64,000 bases of DNA, from assembly GCA_029990175.1 (NCBI GenBank), contig JARKIP010000049.1:11634001-11698000 (forward strand), given 5' to 3'. How positions within the stretch are numbered: the first letter of the stretch is position 1; every line of letters begins with the position of its first letter. The stretch comes from Petunia secreta (lineage: Eukaryota > Streptophyta > Magnoliopsida > Solanales > Solanaceae). A program made the translations under genes and the position numbers. The notes beneath the pieces were generated by a model that was given only the letters and a program-made list of their open reading frames with translations, made no database searches and was not told the origin of the DNA. Shown here piece by piece: positions 23,200 through 35,785 of the stretch.

Positions 23200-26100
23200 T
23201 TCAAATGGATAGACAAATAAAATTTATAGTTTGGAATGCTAGGGGTGCTAACTACCCAGACTTTCGAAGAAACTTTGGGGCCATTATAGAAGTCTATCAG
23301 CCGGTAGTTGTTGCCTTATTAGAAACTAAAATGGATGACCATCATGATTTTAGAGTTCGATATGATTTCACTGATTATGTTGAGATTCCTGCTGAGGGAA
23401 GATCAGGAGGTCTAGTTCTTCTTTGGAAGAATGAGGCAGTTACCATTACATACATCCATATTAATGGAAATGAGATACATGCAATGATAAAGGTATTGTA
23501 CTCTTCTTTTAATTTTAATTGTCTTTTTTCTATCATTTATGCTTGTACCTCATGTTATAGTAGAGAAATCTTATGCCTGTGTATGATAATTATAGAGGGC
23601 CTTGGTTAGTAAGTGGCGATTTTAACCAGGTTTTATCTCAAGATGATAAATGGGGTGACAGACCTATAAACTATAGGAATACTATGAACTTTAGAAACTG
23701 TCTAAATTATTGTAATTGAAGTGATTTAGGTTTTAAAGGCTTGAAGTTTACTTGGTCGAATCATAGGAATAGAAGGGGAGGCTTGATTTTAGAACGACTA
23801 GATAGATGCTTGGGAAATCAGGAGTGGATTACATTCTTTAAAGATGCGAGTGTGATTCACCTCCCTAAAACCTACTCGGATCACAACCCTATGTTACTAA
23901 GCCTAAATAAAAGAGTACATCATGAGTACACTAAGCCTTTTCGTCTGGAAACAATGTGGTTATCGCACCCAGACTTTAAGAATATTGTGTCGCAAGCATA
24001 GCATAATAGACCTTTAAAAGAGGCTGCCCAATTATTTCGGGAAGAGGTCATGATTTGGAATAAGGAAAGTTTTGGTAACATAGAAAAGCCAATACCCTAG
24101 CAAGACTGAAAGGTGTTCAATTTTCGCCAAATTATGCTACCAGTTCTTTCCTTCAAAATTTAGAGAAAGATTTGATTTCTGATTATAACACTATTCTGAA
24201 ATAAGAGGAGGAATTTTGGAGATTAAAATCAAGATTAGATTTGTTAAGTTATGGGGATGCTAATACTAAGTTCTTTCATATTTCAACCCTAAATCATAGA
24301 AGAAGGAACAAAATTACTCATTTCCAAGATAATAATGGAAACCTAGTTTTTGAACCTAAGCAAGTCTTTGATCATGTCATATCCTATTTCAATCAGCTCT
24401 ACACCACTAGTCATGTTATTAGTCACCTAGCTCCTGTTCATAACAATGCTTTATGGTATAGTGGAACAGATTTGACTACCCTAGATAATCCTTTAAAGGA
24501 TTGTGAGATTACTAATGTTTTTTTCTCTTTTAAACCCTATAAAGCTCCGGGTCCCGATGGTTTGCACCCTATATTCTTTCAGTCAAATTGGAATATTGTT
24601 GTCTCTTCAGTTATCAACATTTGTCATGAAATCTTTCACAATAGTGTTATGCCTCCTGATTTAAATAACACATATATTTGTCTCATTCCTAAAGTTAAGA
24701 ATGCTGTCAATCTGAAAAACTTTAGGCCTATAGGCCTTTGTAATACTGTTTACAAAATTGTTAGTAAAATTATAGCAAATCGTTTGAAGCATCACTTAGA
24801 TTCTATAATTAGTCTCTGTCAAGAGATAATTCATAAATTGAATCGAATGAAAGGTGTTAAGAGTGAGATGATCATTAAAATTGATTTAGAAAAAGCTTTT
24901 GATAGAATTGAATGGTCGTTCATTCGCACCATGCTAGCTTTTTTTAAATTTCCTCTTAAGATTTCAAAATTGATCTTATCCTGCATTACTACATCTTCAA
25001 TATCTGTACTTGTCAATGGGTGTAAGACAAATTATTTTTCTCCTTCAAGGGGAATTAGACAAGGGGATCCTATGTCTTCTTACATTTTCATTCTTTGTTT
25101 GGAATTACTATCTATCTATGTTAATCAACAAACTGAGGAAAACTTGTGGGACTCTATAAAACTTTCATCTAATGGTTCTTGAGTTGTCCCATCTCTTTTT
25201 TGCAGATGATATAACTTTTGTTGCTAAAGCCAATATAAAATCTGCTCATGTTATAAAAGACACGCTGGATTTATTTTGTCACATGTCTGAGGAGAAAATT
25301 AATAACGAAAAATCTAAGATCATTTTTTCAAATAATATTGATCCTTCTTTAGCTCTCCAGTTAAATAATATTTTAAATATTAAGAGAGGTAATCACTTTG
25401 GTAGATACCTAGGCTTTCCTATTCTTAGTCGAATGCCAAAACATAGTGACTACCGATTTATTATAGATAACCTTCACTCTAGAATCTCTAGTTAGAAAAC
25501 TAATTTTATCAATTTAACTGGAAGGGCGACTCTACTCAAAACTACTTTGAATACTCTTCCAAACCATATCATGCAGTACCATTGTCTTCCTATCAAAACC
25601 CTCAACATTATTGATAAAATTCAACGTGATTTTTTATGGGGTTCTAGTGAGCATAGGAAGAAGATTCACCTCTTATCATGGGACACTGTGACTAAACCCA
25701 AATACTTAGGTGGTCTTTCTATTACTAAAGCTAAGGACTAAGAATACTGCCACCCTAGTTAGCTTATCTTGGCGATTCCTTTCAAACCCTAGTAAACTTT
25801 GGACTAAAGTCATTAGCAATAAATACTTAAATAAACCCTACTCTAAATCTGACTCCTTTGTTTGGCGTGGCATTAGAAAATCTTTTTCTATTTGTTTTGA
25901 TAACACACAGTGGGTAATTGCTAATGGTAGAAATATCTCTTTATGGGATCATAAATGGCTCCCTATCAGAGTCACACTTAGAAGTTTGATTCATGGGCCT
26001 TTAATAAAGGATGATCAATCTAAAAGAGTGTCCAATGTTGTTCAAAATAATTCTTGGGATCCATCCCAAATTGGCTTTGACTTTCCTACTTCTATTGATG

Positions 26101-27358
26101 ATCAATTTAGAAAGGCTACTCCTCCAATGTGCCATTCTAATATGGACTATCCTGTTTGGGCTCTAACATTTAATGGCTCTTTTGTCCAAAATTCTTTATA
26201 TGCTCAAATTGATCATAATACGTGTAGCAATGATGATTTCATGTGGCTTTGGAAAATTGATGTCCCTAATAAGATTAGGTTCTTCATTTGGCAGTGCCAA
26301 CATGATAGATTACCTACTAGATTATATCTTCATAAAATTGGTATTAATATAAACCCTATGTGTCTTATCTGTAAGAATGAAATCGAGATAGCTCAGCACA
26401 TTTTCTTAGACTGTGTTATTGCGAGAAATATTTGGAGGGAGGGATCTATTAGCCATCATATAGCTCAAGATAGGCATTGGCTTTCTAGCCTAAGAGAGAC
26501 TTCTCATTATTTAAGAAATAGCCATTATAGTTGGGAGGAGATCCTTCTTTTTTTTCTTATGGAACCTATGGGTTAATAGAAATCACAATAATGTTAACAA
26601 CCTGAGTTCTCATTTAGTTTTTAGCCAGGTTCGAAACAAAACTCTAGAATTTAAGCTCCTGACTTCAGTCAACTCTAGGAAAACTATCATTAGAAGCATT
26701 AATGTCTCGTGGTTCCCTCCAAGACACAATACAATTAAGCTTAACATAGATGACTCCTTTAAAATCATTGACCAATCTGCTAGCATGGGGGGGGGGGGGG
26801 GAAGGGTTTAGAAACTGCAAAGGTCAATGGATTTTAGGTTATCATAGACAGGTTCATGTGCACAATCATTTGCATGCGGAGCTTTTAAGCCTGCATGAAG
26901 GTCTTCTTCTAGCCGTAGATCAAAAATTCATTCCACTAGAAATTGAAACCGATTCAACAGAGGTTATTTCACTTTTGGATAATCCATCACCTATTTATGC
27001 TTCTATTGTCCACAACTGTAGGTTATTAATGCACAAGCTGGAAATGCCGTTAATCAGGCATAACTTCCGCCAAGGCAATGAAGTTGCTCATCTCCTGGCA
27101 AAAGGAGCTCCCTCAATGTCCAAATCTTTTAATACCATCCACTATGCAGTACCTCCTGACTTTTTTCAACAAGCTTTGAAGAAGGATCATGATGGCACAA
27201 GTTTTGTGAAAATTACTTCGGATAGTAACTGTTTGATGTTGTCCAAATTAGGAAACTTAAGTGCTTTTCATGCTATTCCTATGTTTTCTATAAACTCTAA
27301 TACTCATACGCTTGATTCTAGTGGAATCCGTATGGACATATTATGTAATCCCCCTTAA
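23200..27358 (+). pseudogene. LINE ORF2: endonuclease, reverse transcriptase, RNase H
   Basis: AP-type endonuclease from about 23220 (IKFIVWNARGANYPDF, LLETKM, SGGLVLLWKN) to about 24000 (FTWSNHR, SDHNPMLL). Reverse transcriptase from about 24240 (FFHISTLNHRRRNKI, YKAPGPDGLHPIFF, IKIDLEKAFDRIEW, GIRQGDPMSSYIF) with the catalytic FFADD at about 25196-25210 in a shifted frame. The zf-RVT region lies around 25700-26576 (FFIWQCQHDRLPTRLYLHKIG cut to 20: FFIWQCQHDRLPTRLYLHKI; CLICKNEIEIAQHIFLDC). Plant-type RNase H at about 26790-27130 (AELLSLHEGL, IETDSTEVI, RQGNEVAHLLAKGA). At least five frame breaks are present. A 12-G run near 26790 lies where the first RNase H strand should be. Confidence 0.8.
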
Positions 27359-27481
27359 TTTAAGTATTAATGGATATCGTGTTCTAATAAAAAAAAAGTT
27401 TATCCCATTTCAAAAATTTACCATTTTGGAGAAAAAAATGGGTACAAAGATTAGAAATGGCCTAATAAGATGGCAATCATA

Positions 27482-28240
27482 ATGTATTGTACTGTATTGT
27501 ATCGTACTGTATTATAAAAACAACGTTTGAATTGATTGTATTGTTTCCCGTTGTTTAGTAACATTGTTATTGTTTGTTTTGATTGTATTGTATTGTACTG
27601 TAACTAATAAGTTTACTAATATACCCTTAGTTGTTCTAAATATTAGATTAAGTAACAAATTTTCTTTAATATAATTTGAGACAGTTTATATTTACTAGTT
27701 TATCACCAACTATACCTTGTAAATATATTCATGCAAATTATAATGAAAATAATAAAAAAATAAGTTAATAATATTAAACATAACAATAAGTTCACACTAT
27801 TAATAATTTAGATAAAAAATAATATTCCATAACGACATGTAAGCAATCATATTATCCAAATATAGTTATAATATAAATAATACTAGACTAGTTTAATTGT
27901 CCACGGACATCATGGTATTTTGAGAAGAGGGAAGATGAGGTCAAAATAACTACTTGGGTGTATTTAAATAAGAAAATAGGGTAGAGGGTAAAATAGGATT
28001 ATAAGGTTATAATTAAGGACATGATGGGAAAGTGTAAAAGCATAACAATGCAAAACCACCAAATCGGTTGTAATAAAAGGTGGGTCTTTTCATTGTTAGG
28101 TAACAATGGGTAACAATGATCCAAACAAAAGGTGGGTCTTTTCATTTATTATTTTAAAGTAACAACCAAAACAAACGTTGTAATCATAATAACAATACAA
28201 TACAATACAATGGGTAACAATGATCCAAACAAAGTGTTAG
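27482..28240. mobile_element. Non-autonomous inverted-repeat element (tattgtatt type)
   Basis: The left end 'tgtattgtactgtattgtat' with 'aacaacgtttga' is mirrored by the right end 'aaacgttgtaatcataataa' with 'caatacaatacaatac'. The right end also holds two copies of 'gggtaacaatgatccaaac' (about 28109 and 28210). The interior is AT-rich and non-coding. Its exact borders are uncertain. Confidence 0.5.
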
Positions 28241-28291
28241 GAATACAGCTTTGGTACTACTCACTTATAGAGTAGTGAAAATAGATGCCAC

Positions 28292-28645
28292 TGTGAATTC
28301 ACTAGTGGTAGGACTGCCTGTACGAGCGGCCAATAGAGTTTATATTTTAGAATAAACTACTCGATCGTTTGATGAACCCATTTAATTTTGCACGAATTTA
28401 ATAATAAAGATAAGACTTTTGAAGTTTGTGGTCTAAAATAAGTTATAGATGTTTGTGTGGCATAAATCATTTCATAAAAAGTAAAAGTGAAAATTTATTT
28501 CCAAATTTAGAAAGAAGTCATTTATTTTCAAATGTACTAAAAAGAAAATATGTTCATCCTTTTTGAAATTGAGGAAGTATTCACCAGTGGCATGACTGCC
28601 TATGCTGAGCGCCTAATAGAGTTTGTAGTTTAGAATAAACTAATT
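28292..28645. repeat. Direct repeat pair around an AT-rich insert
   Basis: A block of about 62 bases ending in 'tttagaataaacta' and carrying 'gactgcct' and 'aatagagttt' occurs at about 28295-28355 and 28580-28645 with several differences. The segment between them looks like a separate short repeat. There is no coding content. Confidence 0.5.
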
Positions 28646-28649
28646 AGTA

Positions 28650-28683
28650 AATTTGCCCGCCCGCTCGCTCGCCCGCCCGCCCA
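28650..28683. repeat. GC-rich microsatellite (gccc/gctc)n
   Basis: A short run of gcccgcccgctcgctcg-type tetramers in otherwise AT-rich DNA. Confidence 0.8.
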
Positions 28684-28735
28684 AACTAACAAACTTTATT
28701 AAAGTTATGCAATAACTTTTCTCTAAAAGTAGATA

Positions 28736-29755
28736 GGCAGAATAGTCAAAATGGCACTCCACTTTGACACTAAATCCCGTTGACACACTTTTAAAACACG
28801 GAAAATTTTTGACACACTTTATTTTAAAAGTTATGTGTCTTAGACACACCACTTCAGTGTTTGACCATTTTTTATAAACAAGTATAATTCACGCGCCAAT
28901 GATTTCGTGACATGTGGCAATAATGATTTTTTAATTAAAATAAGCACTTTAAATAACAAATGAAAATGCAAACCCAAAAAAAAAAAAAAAAAAACCTCTA
29001 CCACGTTGCCATCGTCAGACACGGGAATAAGCAATTTAGAAGAAACCAATATGCTGCAATGATACCCATTTGTTGGAAGAATCCATCAATTTATATAAAG
29101 TCAAAATTAATTTGGAGTGAAGATTTTAAACGCCATCTCCGGCCATTATTCCACCGTTAAACCACCGAAAAAAGCAATAACCACCGCCTTAACCTTCAAA
29201 CTTTTTTAAATAATTTTTTTATTAATCCAATTGATTTCAAGAAAATCCACTTCACCAGTTAAACTAGTTAAATCTGATGGATCATTGCGAAACGAAAGGA
29301 TGGAAAGGACTCTAATCGAATATTGGAAGAAGGGCGTAAATGGGTTACTGAGGGTAAGGGGACGGGGCGGGGGGGGGGGGGGGGGAGGGGGGTCCATGGA
29401 CGAAGACATAATGTGTAGAAATGGAATCACCTCAAAGAGGAAAATGGATTTCGTGGGCATGGGGGGGGGGGGGGATTTGGGGGTCATCGGAGAAGACAAG
29501 AAGGGAGTAGTTATAAAATAAAAAATAAATTAAAGACAAAAAGATATAACAGAATAATATAAAAAAGGAGAAAATATAATTTTTACAGTAACTCACGCGC
29601 CATTGTTTGAGTGCAAAACACTCAGCCACGTAGTAAAAAAGGTGTGTCTAAGACACATAACTTTTAAAATAAGGTGCATCAAAAAATTCTCGTGTTTTAA
29701 AAGTGTGTCAAGGGGATTTAGTGTCAAGGTTGAGTGCCATTTTGCCTATTCTGCC
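28736..29755. mobile_element. Non-autonomous Mutator-like element sharing termini with the 46577-50513 element
   Basis: The ends are 'ggcagaatagtcaaaatgg' and the inverse of 'ggcagaataggcaaaatgg', with inverted repeats of about 110 bases (both carry 'gtgtcttagacacacc' or its inverse). A perfect 9-base target duplication, 'aagtagata', flanks it (28727-28735 and 29756-29764). The interior has long A and G runs (29367-29390 and 29461-29474) and no gene I recognise. Gly-rich or Pro-rich frames across it come from the G runs. Confidence 0.85.
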
Positions 29756-29818
29756 AAGTAGATATTATAAAGGATTCTATTATTTGATAGAATTATAAAT
29801 AAAGGTCTATAGCAGAGC

Positions 29819-30507
29819 GGGTTTAGATTTGCTTTATTAATTTTTGCTCCATTGCTCATCAATATATCTTTCAATGAATGTCATATTTAATTTTTATTAT
29901 AAAAAAGTTGAGATTACTTTTTAACTTATTCTCTTTTTTTTTTTTTAAAAATTAAATTCTATTATTGGTAACAATTAAAAATAGAGCAAAAAAGAGCTAA
30001 AATTTCTTTATTTAATGAATTTTTCATCTTTTGTATTTAAATATAAATTTACTAATTGTTTAATTGAAATCCAACAGTCTTTGACATTGGCAAAAGGAAA
30101 ATATGCTACTAAGTTCGTTTTATTCTTAAAGTTCATGATTTTTTGGTATTTTTTAATTAAAATAAACTTGGATTAAGTTTTTACATGGGGAAAATCATCA
30201 TGGTCTAATTAAGTTGGGCAATTTGTCTTTTTAAAAAAGAATGATAATCTCAATGTTGACGTTGATAATGTATACATGATGAAAGATGTTAAAAAATATT
30301 ATTGGTGATAAACCTTATAATTAAATAAAAAAATTGGCTCCTTTGGTGTTTTTTTCTTCAATTGTTGCCAATAATAGAATTTAAACAAAAATAAAGAATA
30401 AGTTAAAAAGTAATATTAGCCTTTAATAATAACTAGCACACATATCATTTATTAAGGGGTGCATTGATGTGTAATAGAGCAAAAACTAATGGAGCAAATC
30501 CGAACCC
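29819..30507. mobile_element. MITE with ~190-base terminal inverted repeats
   Basis: The left end is 'gggtttagatttgctttatt', with 'tttttgctc' and 'cacatcaat'-like blocks. The right end is the inverse ('gagcaaatccgaaccc'). The matching 'actttttaacttattct' and 'aaattctattattgg' blocks lie about 150-190 bases inside each end. The flanks 'atagcagag' and 'atagcgtag' look like a decayed 9-base duplication. There is no gene. Confidence 0.65.
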
Positions 30508-30779
30508 ATAGCGTAGAGCTGGAATAGAAATTTGAATATTTAAAAAAAGTGAGAATCACCATTTTAACGTTGCTGTAAATAAAATATAAAAGCAGACAAT
30601 AAATGGAAATGGAGATATAAGTATTTTATTATTCTCTTATTAGTGCGTTCCATTCAATAGTCATATTTTTATAGGATGCAAAAATCATCTGAAAGTTACA
30701 ATTGTCTTAATGAAACATAACAATAAATATAAGCATTGTTATGTTTATTCTGCATGCATGCTTTTCATTAGGGAAATTT

Positions 30780-32330
30780 ACACTGTATGCCCACCCTTTT
30801 GATAGTAATTACAGAGCATACCCATTTGAATTTTCCCTACCCACCCATTAAAAAATTATTACAGCCCATACTCATTCCCTCAAATCCCTATCCCATTCGC
30901 ACCCAAAACACCCCTCAAATCCCTATCCCAATTACGCCCAAAATTCTACTCAAAACCCTACATGAATTTACTTGAACCGACGATTCCAAACACTGAATTG
31001 TCGAAATTGAGCTTAAGCTCGTTTATAAACGTTGGAAAAAACCTCCTCATCCTGTTCCTAGTCCGGATCCATCACCAATCGAAGATAATAATTTAAATAT
31101 GCTGGTTGTTGTTCCTTTTAGCATGAAAGGAACATATACTATTTCAGAATTTGGAAATGAGGTCGCGTCGAAGTTCATGTGTTTGGATCTTTTTTGTTAG
31201 TATGAAATTGTTTCGAATTAGCTCTTATTCTCATAAAGCTTTAATCTTTCAGTGTGTTTTTTCACATAAAATCTTCCTTTGATAGTTTGAACCTGTGTTT
31301 AACGTTAAAACTAGTTAAGAATCCCTATTTGATTTGAATGAAAATGTAAAGCTAAGAGTTAAGTGTACGTTTAGTAATGAAAGGTGTAAAGCTCGAATGT
31401 AACTCAGTTTGAATTGAAAGCTCGAATCTTGTTGAGAAGTGTTCTACCCTTCATTTGCTTGTTCTTGAGTCTAAAGTTATCTTAAAAGTCCTGATTTTTT
31501 TTGTTATTGAAATGGTTATGTTTCTCTGGTTGTCTATAAGTCTTTTGGAGTTAGAGTAGGTGTGAGAGCTTGGAATCTGGATGGTTTGAATGTCGTGTTA
31601 GGAAATGCAGGTAGTTCAGGAGGTTTGTTTTTGGTTCCTGTTTGTTTGAAGCTGATTCTGGTTGTTTAAGGATCTAGGAGAAGTGTGTGGATGCTGAGAA
31701 GAGTGTACCATGTATAGCAGGTGTAGGGAGTTAGTTCTGTGATGTGCAGGTGGGTTGTAGAGGAGTTATAGTGTATGCAGGGATGTTTGTTTGCTTGCAG
31801 GTGTTAGTAAAAAATGTTCAGGTGCTGCGAGGGATTCTGGGGGAGTGTTTCAGTCCTAATCTATTTGTTGCAGGGGTGTAAAAGAGAAGTCTGGATGTGT
31901 TCATAAGCAGTAAGGGTGTTGGTATGTGAGTAAGGGTGTGGTAGTTTAAGTGTTGTTCATGTGATGCTTGTAGGTAATATGAGTTAGTTATTGGTTGGTC
32001 CAGGGGTGTTTTCTTGTTGTTTGGTATGTAGAGGTTTGGGAGTGTGTTTGGATCTTTTTTGTGTTTGGATCTTTTTGTATTTCATATACTATTTTGGTAT
32101 TTTTTTTGGTGTTAGTTTCGAAGAGTGTAAGTTATAATAAGGCGAGGAGGCAACATTTGGACAGGGTCGATAGCGAGGTGGCAGCGATGATAGCTACATT
32201 GAGGCAACGATGTTAATTGTTTGAGTGGGGTTAAGGAGATGGTAGAAGTCGTGATGTAGTGTCATGCTTGTGGTGGTGTGACTATGAAGATGTGGTGATG
32301 AAGTCAAGTGATGGCAATGGCACATTGGAG
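30780..32330. other. Left interior of the Pack-MULE; no gene recognised
   Basis: About 1.5 kb. 30780-31000 is C-rich with repeated 'ccctcaaatccctatccca'. 31500-32200 is G/T-rich on plus, resembling untranslated leader or intron. No open frame shows a conserved domain. Confidence 0.5.
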
Positions 32331-32339
32331 CTGAAAATC

Positions 32340-32621
32340 CAGGGGCGGACCTACATGGTGGGGGTGGGTGCACCGGCACCTGCTGGCGTCAGAAAAATTG
32401 TGCGTATATATATGTATATATGACAGAAAACGTGTATATATATTTAAATGTGCACCCAAAAGAACAAAAGCTAATTGGGTGCATTGGCAATGCTGATGTT
32501 TAAAGGTTGCTCCTAAGTTGGAGACTTGGGTTTGAATCCCAGCTCCTACAATTTTCTTTATACTCTTTTCTTCAATTTTATCTTGTGCCCCCACTGAGTT
32601 GAAATCCTGGGTTCGCCTCTC
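32340..32621. mobile_element. Short hAT-like element nested in the Pack-MULE
   Basis: The left end is 'caggggcggacc' and the right end 'gggttcgcctctc'. A perfect 8-base duplication, 'tgaaaatc', flanks it (32332-32339 and 32622-32629). It is 282 bases long. Inside, 'gggtttgaatccc' resembles a tRNA B box, but no tRNA can be folded around it by eye. Confidence 0.7.
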
Positions 32622-32639
32622 TGAAAATCAAAGAAAAAA

Positions 32640-34095
32640 TTTCATAAACTGTATACTACAATAGTATACTACTGCAGAAATTGTAAAAATATACTACTAT
32701 AGTATACAACTTACTACTCTTACACTTCAATTGTATACTATATTAATTTACTGAAATGGTATATTCTTTTAGTATATAATTTACTATAATTGTATACTTC
32801 AACTTGATATTTGTATACTATTTTGGTGTACACCTTTTTATGTTGGATTGAATTGTGAGCTACTATCGAATAAATGAATGTTTTGAATATTGTTGTTTTA
32901 AATGCAGTATACATTTATAGTATACCATATACATTTCTGGTATACTATATACCTTCATGATATACTTCTAGCAAACTTATACACATAACATAAGGTGGGT
33001 AAGGTATACTCTATTTTTCACAGTATACCTTTATGGTATACTCCAATTATTTTATTATCATTGTATACCTTTCGACTATAATGTATATTTATACAGTATA
33101 CATCTCATAGTAAAATTATGTTGAATTTGGAGCTGATTAGCGGTTCTTGAGATCAAACATTTAAGTTAAAAATTAAAAAAGAAATAAACTATATCATTTA
33201 TTATTTTATCAGTTGTATACAAACTATATCTCTTTTCCACTTGTATTCTTCTTCCTCTTCAGTGAATCGATGAATCAAAATCATGCACCTTCTTCCCTTC
33301 ACACTCATACTATTTCAATTTAATACAAAAGTATATTATGACTTTTAATACAAAAGTATATTATGACAAATCAAACTCGTATACTATTGTGGAATTCTTT
33401 TAGTTAGTAGAAACAAATATATTGTGACAAATTATATTTGTATACCATTGGTACCGTCTACTAGAAAGGTATATAATAGAAGTACGCCTTTTTTAATGAG
33501 CTAATATATTGTGACAAATTAAAGTTGTATACAATTGTGGTGTACGGTATAGTGGAAAGGCATACAATAGAACAATGATTTCCTTTTAGTTTACACAAAT
33601 ATATTGTGATAAATTATACTTATATACCATTAGAGTATTACCGTCTGCTAGAAAGGTATATAATAGAAGCGCGGTTATCTTTTATGAGCTGTTATATTGT
33701 GACAAACTAAAGTTGTTGTAGTACAAAGGTATACTATTTGGTGTATATCGTATACTAGAAAGGTATACAATAGAAGTATGATTTTCTCTTAATACAAAAA
33801 TATACTGTGACAAAATAAAAGTTATATACTATTACGGTATACCAGTATATTAGAAAGTATATAATAGAAGAATCCAAAGGTATACAATAGAAGCATGATT
33901 TTCTCTCAATACAAAAATTATACTGTGACAAAATCAAAGTTGTATACCATTGTGTTATACCGCTACATTAGAAAGTATATAGTAGAAGCATCCAAAGGTA
34001 TACAATAGAAGCATGGTTTTCTCTAAATACAAAAATATTCAAAATCAAAGTTGTATACCATTGTAGTATACTGCTATATTAGGAAGTATTTTTGT
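32640..34095. repeat. gtatac-rich repeat and ~115-base tandem array (left part)
   Basis: 32640-33330 is rich in the motif 'gtatac'. From about 33330 a unit of roughly 110-120 bases repeats: 'agaagcatgattttctct', 'atactgtgacaaaatcaaag', 'ttgtataccattgtg', 'tattagaaagtata'. Unit starts are visible near 33658, 33767, 33887 and 34000. Units have drifted by small indels. Confidence 0.75.
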
Positions 34096-34844
34096 ATGTT
34101 TACAATAAACAGAAGTTTTTGTGGAGATAAAGAGGCAACTTAGCCAAACTACGATAAGATCATGTGCCCAAGTGCGTAAAATTAAGTAAAACTATTTTAC
34201 GTTGGGGTACTATCCTTGGTCTCAATGACAATGGAGCAGCATCTTCAAGCTTTAAAGCTCCTAGATAGTCTTGAACTGCTTTGAGAGTTTTACGTGCAAT
34301 ATATTAACTTCTGATGCAAAATAATTTATTCCAACAATTTCAGCATACTTGTGGCTAGCATTTCAGTTACAAGGTACAAACGGTTCGTACATACAAGAAA
34401 GTAAATAAAGGCAAATAGTTCATACTGACTATGGAAATTACTAGAACAATCACTTCATTGAATACAATATCTGATATCTTCTTGCTACAATGAGATTAAT
34501 AACAATAATGAATTATTAGAACAAATAAAGAATACATTGATGAAATTGATTGACTATACTGAACTAAGAAAGAATGCCTAGGTTACAAGAAGAATAAAAA
34601 TAAATGAAATGAAAGGTACAAACAAAATGAAGCCTTGGAATTTAGCCTGAGGAACTAGAAACCTGTACCAGACCCTATGCATTTCTTACTAAAAAGATTT
34701 TCTTTGTCAATCTATCTGCAATAAAGAATGAAAGAATGTCTCTCTACCTACAAAGAATTCGGTAACCTTTTTTTCCTGCGTAAGAAAAGAATTTGTTGTG
34801 TCTATGGATGAATAAATGAATACCTTCGACAAAAGACCTATCAA

Positions 34845-35445
34845 TCAACTTAGCTGATAAAAAGAGGAGGAGCTTCCAGCAGCATCAAGGGGTGCCCAGG
34901 CGGATACAGTGTATAAAGGCTGGTCTAACCAACTCAGAGTAAGTGCAACATCATCGTTCCTTTGCTTCGTGATCTTATAGTCTTCATATAAATACATCTT
35001 CAACAACATTTGGCTTTGAAGCATTTCCCTCTCCGATACTCCTGTGCATATGAAACCCCCTTGCTCCATCAGCTTCCGCCACTTCCCAAAACATTCATGT
35101 CTTCCAATCCTATCTCGTCCTTGTTAAGCAATGATATTTCTAATCTCGCGAGCAAACATCTCCTCTATCTTAAACTTGGCTGAGCTCTCTAACGGAAGGC
35201 TGAAACCAATAGAATCAAAAGCAGCAGGATAGTATCTGAGTAAGTTGACAAGTCTTGCTTCTAAGCTAGGCTCATTGTGCTCAGCTTCTTGCTCCGCCAT
35301 CAGAATAATTGTGCGATTTGTGCTTCTAATCAACCCAAGAAAGTCCCTCAGGATCCATCTAGAACTATCATATAAAAGCTTATGCATCTGTAACACACAA
35401 TTCACTGCAACACTTTCTCCCTCTTTTACAGGAAGCATCCATAGC
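34845..35445 (-). pseudogene. Captured GRAS transcription-factor fragment (C-terminal half)
   Basis: Minus-strand coding similarity to the C-terminal half of GRAS regulators: EGESVAVNCVLQMHKLL, IILMAEQEAEHNEPSLEAR, the FDS and KIEEMFAREIRNIIA regions, GRHECFGKWRKLMEQGGF, then LSWLDQPLYTVSAWAPLD (the SAW motif). A stop replaces the residue after NIIA (at about 35124) and separates the two halves; otherwise the frame is well kept. The N-terminal leucine-heptad and VHIID parts are absent, as expected of a fragment. It follows the CDC20 piece on the same strand. The exact GRAS subfamily is not clear to me. Confidence 0.8.
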
Positions 35446-35545
35446 CTTCTGATAAAGAAAAGTTCTACTACTTGATCAAAAGCAGAACTAAAACATCGTG
35501 CAAATTAGATGTCCTCATAAAATGCTGAATACAAATCAAAGTATT

Positions 35546-35785
35546 TACCAATTTGCTTTCTAGGGAGTCCCACAGCGGAACACGGGTACTATTCAACCCC
35601 ATAGCAAGGTATCTTCCATCTGATGACCAACTGACACTAGTCACTGGCCTAAAATCGTTACTAACTTCAAGAAGCTCGGTAGCAGACCTATTAGAAGCGT
35701 TCCATAGATATACAGAATTTTCGAGGGCAGTGGCAATAATATTGCTGCATCCCCAATCTAACAAGTTGAGATAAAAATCAATAGA
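35546..35785 (-). pseudogene. Captured CDC20 fragment (WD40 part)
   Basis: The minus-strand frame reads DFYLNLLDWGCSNIIATAL, then SVYLWNA, VTSVSWSSDGRYLAMGL and VPLWDS. This is the start of the WD40 propeller of plant CDC20, the anaphase-promoting complex activator; DFYLNLLDWG is its hallmark. The fragment is cut at its 5' end by the tandem repeat and ends at a donor-like 'ttg gtaaat'. About 50 bases later GRAS sequence begins, so a chimeric transcript is conceivable. It lacks the C-box, most WD repeats and the IR tail, so it cannot be a functional CDC20. Confidence 0.82.

Larger units (their letters stand above)
21802..27397 (+). mobile_element. L1-type LINE with RNase H domain, decayed
   Basis: A non-LTR retrotransposon in plus orientation, with a probable ORF1 (21802-22437 and about 22450-22990), an ORF2 of endonuclease, reverse transcriptase, zf-RVT and RNase H domains, and a short poly(A) at about 27389-27397. 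All coding parts carry stops or frameshifts. The 5' end and target duplication were not found. Confidence 0.82.

Noticed and set aside
29206..29521. Gly-rich and Pro-rich open frames on both strands
   Set aside because: Caused by poly-G runs in a non-autonomous MULE; no conserved sequence around them.
32540..32552. Possible tRNA gene from the B-box-like gggtttgaatccc
   Set aside because: I could not find an acceptor stem, an A box at the right distance or an anticodon arm.
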